Positions 1 to 6,985 of a stretch of DNA of 8,525 bases are shown in pieces. The DNA is taken from the NCBI GenBank assembly GCA_023141985.1, contig JAGLKH010000232.1, positions 1-8,525 on the forward strand. The letters are read 5' to 3'. Source of the DNA: Flavobacteriaceae bacterium (lineage in GTDB: Bacteria > Bacteroidota > Bacteroidia > Flavobacteriales > Flavobacteriaceae). The position numbers were made by a program, and so were the translations under genes. Position 1 is the first letter of the stretch. Every line of letters starts with the position of its first letter. The notes beneath the pieces are model-generated. The model was not told the origin of the DNA. It saw nothing but the letters and a program-made list of their open reading frames with translations, and ran no database searches.

Positions 1-792
1 AATATGAATGATGCTAATGGTAATGGAACGGCTTACGATGAGTTATTTTTAGCAGACAACAATACCAATGGTGCTCAAAACGAATTTATTTTTGCTTTAA
101 ATTTCGATGGTCTTCAATCTCAAACCTGGGGAGGCACAACTTTCCTGGTACATGCATCCATTGGAGGTAATATGGATCCAACAGAATTTGGAGTTAATGG
201 TGGCTGGGCCGGATATCGTACTACTAAAAACCTCGTAAACAAATTTGATATCAATAATGATAAAAGAGCAATGCTTCACACCGATGGTCAAAGTTTAGAA
301 ATAGCAAGTATTCCAACGTTTACAGATGGTTATGCAATTAGGAAATTTAAAAATGTAGATTCTAATGGAAATGCCGGAAGCGATACTACAGGTGATATGG
401 TTGATACCGATTTACCATTAATCCGTTTAGCCGAAATTTATTTAAACTATGCCGAAGCTACTTTAAGAGGTAGTAGCGGTGATTTAAATATCGCTGTTTC
501 TAAAATAAACGAATTAAGGCTTCGCGCTTATGGTGATACATCCGGAGATATAAATACTGGAGATTTAACTTTAGATTTTGTTCTGGATGAACGCTCAAGA
601 GAATTATATTGGGAAGGTCAAAGACGTACCGATTTAATACGATACAAATACTTTACTACAGGTAGTTTGTTATGGCCTTTTAAAGGTAATGTTGTTAATG
701 GGTCTTCTGTTGGTGAGTTTAGAAATATTTATCCTATTCCAGTAAATATGTTATCAACTAATCCTAACTTAACCCAAAACGAGGGATATTAA
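1..792 (+). CDS. susD: SusD/RagB-family outer-membrane nutrient-binding lipoprotein, C-terminal part (5' truncated by window edge)
   Basis: The frame is open from the first base, so the ATG at position 4 is internal and 263 residues of the C-terminal half are present. SusD proteins are usually about 500-550 residues; the signal peptide, lipobox and most TPR helices are therefore off the window. Family hallmarks seen: NEFIFALNFDG near residue 30, the helix PLIRLAEIYLNYAEATLR (from about residue 138), the ERSRELYWEGQRRTDLIRY block (from about residue 197), and the typical ending IYPIPVNML...NPNLTQNEGY. In the Sus paradigm, SusD sits as a lid on the TonB-dependent transporter SusC and binds the glycan before import. 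The two SusE/F-like proteins and GH13 amylase downstream point to an alpha-glucan substrate, which is an inference from context. The next gene starts 19 bases after the stop, which suggests one operon. Family assignment is secure; the substrate is less so. Confidence 0.95.
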   Translation, partial: NMNDANGNGTAYDELFLADNNTNGAQNEFIFALNFDGLQSQTWGGTTFLVHASIGGNMDPTEFGVNGGWAGYRTTKNLVNKFDINNDKRAMLHTDGQSLEIASIPTFTDGYAIRKFKNVDSNGNAGSDTTGDMVDTDLPLIRLAEIYLNYAEATLRGSSGDLNIAVSKINELRLRAYGDTSGDINTGDLTLDFVLDERSRELYWEGQRRTDLIRYKYFTTGSLLWPFKGNVVNGSSVGEFRNIYPIPVNMLSTNPNLTQNEGY

Positions 793-811
793 TCAATAAA
801 ATATTTTGAAA

Positions 812-1876
812 ATGAAACATATATATAAATTAATCTATCTTTTTTGCTTTACCATATTTATTTGGTCTTGTGAAGACGATATAGAACTAATACAATTAAG
901 CCCTGACAGTGGTGGTGTTGCTGCCGTAATAAATACACCACTAAATAACGATACTTTTGTATTAAATTTTGAAGAATCACAAACAAATCCGGCAATTACA
1001 ATTAGCTGGGAAAGGGCAAGTTACGAAACTGCGGTTGTTATAAGTTATAGTGTTGAATTTGCAAAGACAGGAACAAATTTTGCTGAACCAGTTGTTGCTA
1101 ATGTTACAACAAATACATCTTTTGTAATGACTATTTCTGAATTGAATGGTGCTGTATCTGCTGCAGGTTTACAGCCATTTGTTGAAGGTAGTGTAGATGT
1201 TAGAATTAAATCTGACATAGGAACACAAAGTGTATTACCACAATATTCAAATCCTGTTACAATTTTAGTTACTCCATTTACAACCGATTTACCAACAATA
1301 GCTGTACCTGGAAACCATCAAGGTTGGGATCCGCCAACAGCTCCTTTATTAGCTTCAGAAGCCTTTGGAGAAACAAATTATGAAGGCTATGTTTGGTTAG
1401 ATGGCGGACATAAATTTTTGGGCCCAGACAGTAGTGGAGACTTTAATTGGGGAAATATAGATTGGGGAGATGATGGCTCTTTTTCAGGTGTACTTTTAGT
1501 AGATGGAGAAGTTGATTTAAACGCTACAACTCCCGGACATTATTATATACAAGTAGATACAGGTGCTTTAACATATTCTGAAACCTTGTATAATTGGGGA
1601 CTTATTGGCTCTGGAACTCCTGATAACTGGGATAGCGATCAAGATATGACCTATGACCCAGCTTCTAAAACATGGAGAATAACGCTTGATTTAACTGCCG
1701 AAGAAATTAAATTTAGAGCAAATGATGATTGGGCTTGGAATTATGGCGATAATGATGCAGATGGATCATTAGAAATTGATGGAGCCAATATTACCGTGCC
1801 ATCTGGAGGAAATTATACAGTTGTACTCGACTTAAGCAATCCAAGAGAATATACTTATTCACTAACTTTAAATTAA
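812..1876 (+). CDS. susE: SusE-like surface starch-binding lipoprotein with two C-terminal binding modules
   Basis: The product has 354 residues from the ATG at 812. A TTG two codons upstream (806) is in frame, but the ATG gives a normal signal peptide start (MKHIYKL). The lipoprotein signal ends in a lipobox IWSC with the acylated Cys at residue 20, followed by EDD. Acidic residues directly after the Cys resemble the flavobacterial surface-export signal. Residues about 21-158 form an Ig-like SusE N-terminal domain (ITISWERA, YSVEFAKTG, ending in VTPF). Two beta-sandwich modules follow: about 161-259, with GNHQGWDPP and a loop holding W213 and W218 (NWGNIDWGDDG), and about 261-354, with GSGTPDNWD and W307/W309 (DDWAWNYGDND). 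These tryptophans are the likely sugar-stacking residues by analogy with SusE/SusF. It lies four bases before the next lipoprotein gene. Role inferred: surface retention of alpha-glucan for the SusCD importer. Confidence 0.88.
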   Translation: MKHIYKLIYLFCFTIFIWSCEDDIELIQLSPDSGGVAAVINTPLNNDTFVLNFEESQTNPAITISWERASYETAVVISYSVEFAKTGTNFAEPVVANVTTNTSFVMTISELNGAVSAAGLQPFVEGSVDVRIKSDIGTQSVLPQYSNPVTILVTPFTTDLPTIAVPGNHQGWDPPTAPLLASEAFGETNYEGYVWLDGGHKFLGPDSSGDFNWGNIDWGDDGSFSGVLLVDGEVDLNATTPGHYYIQVDTGALTYSETLYNWGLIGSGTPDNWDSDQDMTYDPASKTWRITLDLTAEEIKFRANDDWAWNYGDNDADGSLEIDGANITVPSGGNYTVVLDLSNPREYTYSLTLN

Positions 1877-1880
1877 TGCT

Positions 1881-3485
1881 ATGAAATATTTATATAAAAT
1901 AATTGTAAGTCTCTTAGTTGTTATAGTCGCTTTTTCTTGTGATGAAGATGACAATTTCACATTTGAACAAGCTGAAGCCAGTTTCTTGATAGAAGTTCCT
2001 AGTTCAGGATCAAATATTGTATTAGATAGAACAAATCCAAACAACCAAGCACTTACTGTAACTTGGGAAGACACTCAAAATGCTGGAGTTTCTTACACTA
2101 TAGAGTTTGCAAAAGCCGCTACAGATTTTTCTGAAAGCTTTTCAGTTGGAACAACAGATTTAGCTGATTTCACATTATCTGTAGAAGAGCTAAATACATT
2201 TCTAGTGAACACTGTAAGAGTTCCTCAAGCAGAATCATCTGGTTTAGATGTAAGAGTAGTTACATCAAATGGAGACATATCAAATACAGTTTCTCTATCT
2301 GTTACACCATTTGTTATAGAAGTAACTGAATTGTTTGTTAATGGTACATTTACTAATTGGGATCCTGCACAAGGGTTGCCAATGAACTCTTCAGAGTTTA
2401 ATATATTTACTATTACCTTTGATTTATTGGATGGTGACGAATTTAACTTTATACCAAGTAATACCAGCGATGAAGTCGTTTGGCAATTAATAGAATCCGG
2501 TTCTTCTGAAGTCACAAAATTTGGAGGCGTAAATCTTTCCGGTTATACTGCAGGAAAATATGAGATTACTGTCGATTTAAATACAAATACTTTTACTATT
2601 GAAGAAATAATTGCTCCTGAGTCACTATTCTTAGTAGGTTCATTAACAGGATGGGATCCTGCAACTTCATTGCCATTTTTTAGTAGTGCAGAAAATGTAT
2701 TTACTATTGTTGCCGATTTACCGGATGGTGCTGAATTTAAATTCCTTCCTCAAAATACTGGTTGGGATGGTGATTGGGGTGAAGATCCTGACAATTCTGG
2801 AAGTATCATTCAAGATGGGGAGCAAAATATTAGTGGAGTAGCTGCTGGTAAATATTTAATTACCGTAGATTTTAACACATTAACTTATAACCTTTCGTCT
2901 GTAGATAATTTATTTTTAGTAGGCTCACTTACTGGATGGGATCCTGCAACTTCACTTCCTATGAAAGAAGCAAGCCTTGGAGTATTCTCAACTGTTATAG
3001 ATTTACCGGATGGTGCTGAATTTAAATTCCTTCCTCAAAATACGGGTTGGGATGGCGATTGGGGTGAAGATCCTAATAACTCAGGAAGAATTATTCAAGA
3101 TCAAGAACAAAATCTTAGCGGATTTGCAGCAGGTAAATATGTTGTTGCTGTTAATTTTAACACATTGAGTTATACTGTTTCATGGGTAAGCGAAATTCCA
3201 GCCAACCTCTACTTAGTAGGAGCGTTTAATGGATGGAGTAATGATGCCAGCAATCCTCAATTTACGGAAACCTCAACAGGTGTGTTTGAAATTACTCAGG
3301 CACTATCAGCAAATGATGAATTTAAATTTGTTCCTGTGGCAGGTGATTGGGGTAATGATTGGGGAGAAAGTCAAGCTTCGTCGGGAGTTTTAGAACAAAA
3401 TTCCGAACAAAATATAAAAGTTACAAACTCAGGAACTTATACAATTATTGTTAACTTTAATAATGGAACTATTTCAGTAAATTAA
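1881..3485 (+). CDS. SusE/SusF-like surface glycan-binding lipoprotein with four tandem binding modules
   Basis: The product has 534 residues and begins four bases after the previous stop, so translation is probably coupled. The signal peptide ends in lipobox AFSC (Cys20), followed by DEDDN, a strongly acidic stretch consistent with surface export. Residues about 22-149 are the SusE-type Ig-like domain (LTVTWEDTQ, YTIEFAKAA, ending VTPF), paralogous to that of the gene before. Four modules of 93-99 residues follow: 150-247, 248-342, 343-441 and 442-534, each opening LFLVGSLTGWDP or similar. Modules 2-4 keep a GWDGDWGE-type loop (W295/W299, W390/W394, W490/W494); module 1 has only W201 in that region. 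Position and architecture match SusF, but Bacteroides SusF has three modules after its Ig domain, so I leave the symbol blank. The stop is a tandem TAA-TAG. A strong terminator lies 17 bases further on. Confidence 0.88.
   Translation: MKYLYKIIVSLLVVIVAFSCDEDDNFTFEQAEASFLIEVPSSGSNIVLDRTNPNNQALTVTWEDTQNAGVSYTIEFAKAATDFSESFSVGTTDLADFTLSVEELNTFLVNTVRVPQAESSGLDVRVVTSNGDISNTVSLSVTPFVIEVTELFVNGTFTNWDPAQGLPMNSSEFNIFTITFDLLDGDEFNFIPSNTSDEVVWQLIESGSSEVTKFGGVNLSGYTAGKYEITVDLNTNTFTIEEIIAPESLFLVGSLTGWDPATSLPFFSSAENVFTIVADLPDGAEFKFLPQNTGWDGDWGEDPDNSGSIIQDGEQNISGVAAGKYLITVDFNTLTYNLSSVDNLFLVGSLTGWDPATSLPMKEASLGVFSTVIDLPDGAEFKFLPQNTGWDGDWGEDPNNSGRIIQDQEQNLSGFAAGKYVVAVNFNTLSYTVSWVSEIPANLYLVGAFNGWSNDASNPQFTETSTGVFEITQALSANDEFKFVPVAGDWGNDWGESQASSGVLEQNSEQNIKVTNSGTYTIIVNFNNGTISVN
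2328..3482 (+). repeat. Four tandem starch-binding-type module repeats within the SusE/F-like gene
   Basis: Coding units begin at 2328, 2622, 2907 and 3204. Each encodes [E/S/N]L[F/Y][L/V]VG...W near its start, then a D-EFKFLP-type strand, a tryptophan loop, a [Q/S]-EQN[I/L] strand and a [A/S]G-Y--[T/A]V-[F/L]N closing strand. Units 2 and 3 are by far the closest pair. Unit 4 is clearly related but diverged, and unit 1 is the most degenerate. This is domain-level repetition inside one protein, not intergenic repeat DNA. Confidence 0.9.
2622..3191 (+). repeat. Near-identical 285-bp direct duplication (modules 2 and 3)
   Basis: Two copies are offset by exactly 285 bases (2622-2906 and 2907-3191). 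In the 75-base blocks 2715-2789 and 3000-3074 I count two differences, both in third codon positions (ACT/ACG Thr, GGT/GGC Gly), so the encoded 25 residues are identical. The module openings (VGSLTGWDPATSLP) are also identical in protein with a few synonymous changes. Between these blocks the copies diverge more, for example FFSSAENVFTIVA against MKEASLGVFSTVI. This fits a fairly recent in-frame duplication, or gene conversion, with the core kept by selection. Confidence 0.92.
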
Positions 3486-3502
3486 TAGTTTTGTAATTTA
3501 TT

Positions 3503-3532
3503 AAAAAGGCTGTTGAAAGACAGCCTTTTTTT
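3503..3532 (+). terminator. Intrinsic terminator after the SusE/F-like gene
   Basis: AAAAAGGCTGT (3503-3513) pairs perfectly with ACAGCCTTTTT (3520-3530). The apex is a GAAA tetraloop closed by a possible T-G wobble, and the run of T continues to 3532. It starts 17 bases after the stop codon. The A/T flanks of the stem mean it could act in both directions, but no convergent gene lies here. It probably ends or attenuates the susD-E-F transcript before the amylase gene. Confidence 0.9.
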
Positions 3533-3540
3533 GGCATACT

Positions 3541-3565
3541 AATTTCTCCTTTATTTAGAGAAATT
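3541..3565. promoter_or_regulatory. 8-bp perfect inverted repeat upstream of the amylase gene (possible operator or secondary hairpin)
   Basis: AATTTCTC (3541-3548) and GAGAAATT (3558-3565) are perfect inverted repeats with a 9-base AT-rich spacer. The element lies just after the terminator and 54 bases before the amylase ATG, where an operator or leader hairpin could sit. I see no convincing Bacteroidota promoter (TTTG / TAnnTTTG) in 3533-3619, so a regulatory role is a guess. In AT-rich DNA, a dyad of this size can also occur by chance. Confidence 0.35.
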
Positions 3566-3619
3566 AAGAACGTATAAAGATTAATTAAGAAAATTTAATT
3601 TCCTTTTAAATTTTATCAA

Positions 3620-6600
3620 ATGAAACAAAAACTAATCTTTTTATTATTAGGCTTACCTTTTATATTATCCTCACAGGTAACCATTACACCTTCAATTTTT
3701 GATGTAAACCAATCCATAACAATAACTGTTGACACAAATAGCACAGCTACAGATTGTAACGGTTTTAGTAGCCCTGCTAAAGTTTATATCCACACAGGAG
3801 TTGGTCCGGAATCTAATCCCTGGACTTATGTTATTGGCAATTGGGGGCAAGATGATGGTGTTGGCGAAATGACTGATAATGGTGATGGCACTTGGAGCAT
3901 TACATTTACCCCGGAAGCCTATTATGGTCTTACAACAGAGCAGGCGTCAACCATTACAAAAATGGGAATGGTATTTAGAAATGAGGATGGCTCCCAAGAA
4001 TTTAAAGATAACGGTTGTACTGACTTCTTTTTTAACGTAGGTAGTTTTCAATTAACACTAACATTACCAACTCAAAGTCTTACAACATTAATTTCGGGGC
4101 AAACATTGGCAATAGCTGCAACTACTTCCCTATCTGCAGATTTTGTATTAAAGGCAAATGGGACTACAATAAATACATCAAGCAATACAACATCATATAG
4201 TTTTAATCATGTTGTAACCGAAAATACAAATTATAGTTTAGAAGCTACAAACGATGGTAATACACTAAGTAAAGCTTTTCAAGCTATTGTATCTATTACT
4301 GAAGAAACTGTTCCGGCAGGAATGAAAGACGGTATAAATCTAGATACAAATGATAATTCAAAGGCAACATTGGTTTTATATGCTCCTAATAAAGATGTTG
4401 TCCATTTAATTGGTGATTTTAATAACTGGCAGGTAGATAATACTTATCTATTAAAAAAAGATAGTCCTAATAACCGTTTTTGGATTGAACTTACAGGTTT
4501 AACGCCTCAAACCAATCATATGTATCAGTATTTGGTAGATGGAGACATAGTTATTGCCGATCCTTATTCAACTACTATTTTAGATGAATTTAATGATGGT
4601 TTCATTAATTCTACCACATATCCAAACCTCCCTGCATATCCGACGGGACAAACAAATCATGCTGTAACCTTATTAAGGACAGGTGATACTCCTTATAATT
4701 GGCAGACAACAAACTTTCAGCCTCCTGCCAAGACCGATTTAGTAATTTACGAATTACTCATTAGAGATTTTGATGCATTACACAGTTTTGATGCTGTTAA
4801 AGATCGATTAGACTATCTGCAGAGCTTAGGCATAAATGCTATTGAATTTATGCCGGTGAGTGAATTTGACGGCAATGAGTCCTGGGGATATAATCCTTCA
4901 TTTCATATGGCATTAGATAAATATTATGGAACACCAACTGCGTTTAAACAATTTATTGATGAATGCCATAACAGAGGTATTGCCGTTATTTTAGATGTGG
5001 TCTATAACCATGCTAGTGGACAAAATCCATTTTATAGAATGTGGAATACCGATAATGGTGGTTATGGCGGACAAGCAAGTAATGACAGCCCATTTTTTAA
5101 CCCGGTAGCTACCCATTCATATAGTGTTTTTAACGACTTTAATCATAGCCAACAAGCAACCAAAGATTATGTAAAAAGAACAACTCAATATTGGATTGAA
5201 GAATATAAAATCGATGGTTTTCGATGGGATTTAACCAAGGGGTTTACTCAAAATTGTACCGGTTCTGAAACCTGTACTAATGCTTTTCAAGCAGATAGAG
5301 TAGCTGTGTTAAAAGAATATGCAGATTACCAATGGGCAATGGATACTGATTTTTATGTGATTTTTGAACACTTAGGAGGTAATACAGAAGAGACTGAGTG
5401 GGTTAATTATCGTTTAGGTGAAGGTAAAGGTATTATGGTTTGGGGTAATCACAATTTTAATTATAACGAAGCTACTATGGGGTTTCATGATAGTGGGAAA
5501 TCTGACTTTTCCTGGATATCATACCTTAACAGGGGGTGGACAGTTCCGGCAAATATAAGTTATATGGAAAGTCATGACGAAGAACGATTAATGTACAAAA
5601 AATTACAGTTTGGCAATTCTAGTGGAGGCTATAATATACAAACCCTGTCAACTGCCTTAGATAGAATGGAATTGGCAGGTGCATTTTACTTTACTGTACC
5701 CGGCCCAAAGATGATATGGCAGTTTGGTGAATTAGGATATGATATAAGTATAGATGATCCTTGTAGGGTCTGTAACAAACCAATACGTTGGGATTATTTT
5801 ACCGAGCCCGACAGAAAGGCGATTTATGATTTGTGGTCTGTTCTTATAAATTTAAAACTGAATGAACCCATTTTTAAAACTTCCGCTTTTAGTCTTGATG
5901 TAGGAAATTCAAACGGATTAAAAACAATCCATCTTACCCTTGCAAGTGCAGCAGCCGAGGAGATAAAATATGTAACCATTATTGGAAATTTCGGGGTGAC
6001 ATCTCAAAACATTACACCTAACTTTCAAGAAACAGGTGTTTGGTACGAATTTTTGAATGGGAATTTAGAATATGTCGTGAACAATACATCCGATCCGATA
6101 TCGCTTCAACCCGGCGAGTTTAGAATATTTGGGAACAATCCGACAAGCTTATTACCCAACAACAATATCGAAGACGAAGATAATGACGGTGTAGCCGATG
6201 CTGATGATCTCTGCCCAAATACAGCACTTAATACAACTGTCGATGTCGATGGCTGTGAAGTCTTTACATTGCCTGCAAATAATTTTGCTTTACAAATAAA
6301 CAGTGAAACATGCCGCAGTAGTAATAATGGAAGTATTAGTATTACAGCTGTCGAGAATTTAAATTATACCATAACTATTATTGGAGATGGTGTTAACATA
6401 ACCGAGGCCTTCACTACTGATTATACAGCAAACAATTTAGAAGCAGGAGACTACTCGGCATGTATTACAGTCGAAGGACAATCGGGCTACGAACAATGTT
6501 TTAATGTCACCATTACAGAACCCGAAGACCTAGCTGTATTTTCAAGAGTTAATAACTCAACAGGAAAGGTTTCACTTGACTTAAGCGGCAGTTCTTCTTA

Positions 6601-6985
6601 TAAGATTAAATTAAACGGAAAGTTAATTGAAACGTCAAATTCTGAAATAGAATTAAGTCTTAACATTGGCGAAAACATTTTAAACGTTGAAGGCGAAAAA
6701 ATATGTCAGGGTATTTATGAAGAAACCATTTATTACAGTCCGAAAATGATTGTGTTTCCTAATCCTATTAATAAAGATGTATTATCTATCAATTTAGGTT
6801 CTGGCGAAACATCTCAAGTTCAAATCTCATTATATACAATTTTAGGAAAACTTGTTTACAGTAAAATTATGATTCCTCAAAACAATTTGATACGTCTGGA
6901 TTTTTATGCATTTGCTAAAGGCATGTATGTATTAAATGTTGTGACAGATAAAGAGAGCAAAAGTTTTAAATTAATAAAACAATAA
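3620..6985 (+). CDS. Secreted multidomain GH13 alpha-amylase with CBM48-like module, TSP3 linker and T9SS type A sorting domain
   Basis: The product has 1121 residues and should hydrolyse alpha-1,4-glucosidic bonds of starch-like glucans outside the cell. Visible domains: Sec signal peptide 1-18 (cleavage near LSS/Q); an N-terminal beta domain about 19-139, not assigned to a family; an Ig-like domain about 140-222; a CBM48/isoamylase-N-like module about 235-325 (LIGDFNNW, W270); the GH13 barrel about 372-745; a C-terminal beta domain to about 840; a thrombospondin type 3 repeat about 852-880 (DEDNDGVADADDLCPNT); a beta domain with paired cysteines about 890-1040; and a T9SS sorting tail 1046-1121 starting FPNP. 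GH13 motifs are intact: region I DVVYNH (D459, H464), region II GFRWD (R535, nucleophile D537), region III IFEHL (acid/base E583) and region IV ESHDE (H652, D653). Unlike lipoprotein SusG, export should be through T9SS, then release or A-LPS anchoring. The exact GH13 subfamily and product range cannot be told from sequence. Confidence 0.95.
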   Translation: MKQKLIFLLLGLPFILSSQVTITPSIFDVNQSITITVDTNSTATDCNGFSSPAKVYIHTGVGPESNPWTYVIGNWGQDDGVGEMTDNGDGTWSITFTPEAYYGLTTEQASTITKMGMVFRNEDGSQEFKDNGCTDFFFNVGSFQLTLTLPTQSLTTLISGQTLAIAATTSLSADFVLKANGTTINTSSNTTSYSFNHVVTENTNYSLEATNDGNTLSKAFQAIVSITEETVPAGMKDGINLDTNDNSKATLVLYAPNKDVVHLIGDFNNWQVDNTYLLKKDSPNNRFWIELTGLTPQTNHMYQYLVDGDIVIADPYSTTILDEFNDGFINSTTYPNLPAYPTGQTNHAVTLLRTGDTPYNWQTTNFQPPAKTDLVIYELLIRDFDALHSFDAVKDRLDYLQSLGINAIEFMPVSEFDGNESWGYNPSFHMALDKYYGTPTAFKQFIDECHNRGIAVILDVVYNHASGQNPFYRMWNTDNGGYGGQASNDSPFFNPVATHSYSVFNDFNHSQQATKDYVKRTTQYWIEEYKIDGFRWDLTKGFTQNCTGSETCTNAFQADRVAVLKEYADYQWAMDTDFYVIFEHLGGNTEETEWVNYRLGEGKGIMVWGNHNFNYNEATMGFHDSGKSDFSWISYLNRGWTVPANISYMESHDEERLMYKKLQFGNSSGGYNIQTLSTALDRMELAGAFYFTVPGPKMIWQFGELGYDISIDDPCRVCNKPIRWDYFTEPDRKAIYDLWSVLINLKLNEPIFKTSAFSLDVGNSNGLKTIHLTLASAAAEEIKYVTIIGNFGVTSQNITPNFQETGVWYEFLNGNLEYVVNNTSDPISLQPGEFRIFGNNPTSLLPNNNIEDEDNDGVADADDLCPNTALNTTVDVDGCEVFTLPANNFALQINSETCRSSNNGSISITAVENLNYTITIIGDGVNITEAFTTDYTANNLEAGDYSACITVEGQSGYEQCFNVTITEPEDLAVFSRVNNSTGKVSLDLSGSSSYKIKLNGKLIETSNSEIELSLNIGENILNVEGEKICQGIYEETIYYSPKMIVFPNPINKDVLSINLGSGETSQVQISLYTILGKLVYSKIMIPQNNLIRLDFYAFAKGMYVLNVVTDKESKSFKLIKQ

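Noticed and set aside
4..792. ATG at position 4 as the start of a complete short protein
   Set aside because: The frame is open to the window edge and the sequence aligns with the middle of SusD proteins, with no signal peptide, so this is a 5' truncation by the window.
806..811. TTG at 806 as the start of the SusE-like gene
   Set aside because: The ATG two codons later (812) gives an ordinary lipoprotein signal peptide, and nothing in the sequence favours the rarer TTG.
2225..2515. Antisense open frame opposite the SusE/F-like gene, and similar short ones at 97-291, 1868-2074, 6971-7153 and 7407-7616
   Set aside because: They lie fully or largely opposite well-supported genes, have no recognisable domain or signal, and are explained as by-chance frames.
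2622..3191. The 285-bp direct repeat as a mobile element or assembly artefact
   Set aside because: It is in frame, encodes one complete binding module, has no terminal inverted repeats or transposase, and the copies differ at many positions, so it is a genuine module duplication.
3596..3614. TAAATTTT (3607-3614) as a flavobacterial -7 promoter element for the amylase gene
   Set aside because: It lies only five bases from the ATG, lacks the final G, and has no matching -33 TTTG at the right distance; such strings are common in this AT-rich spacer.
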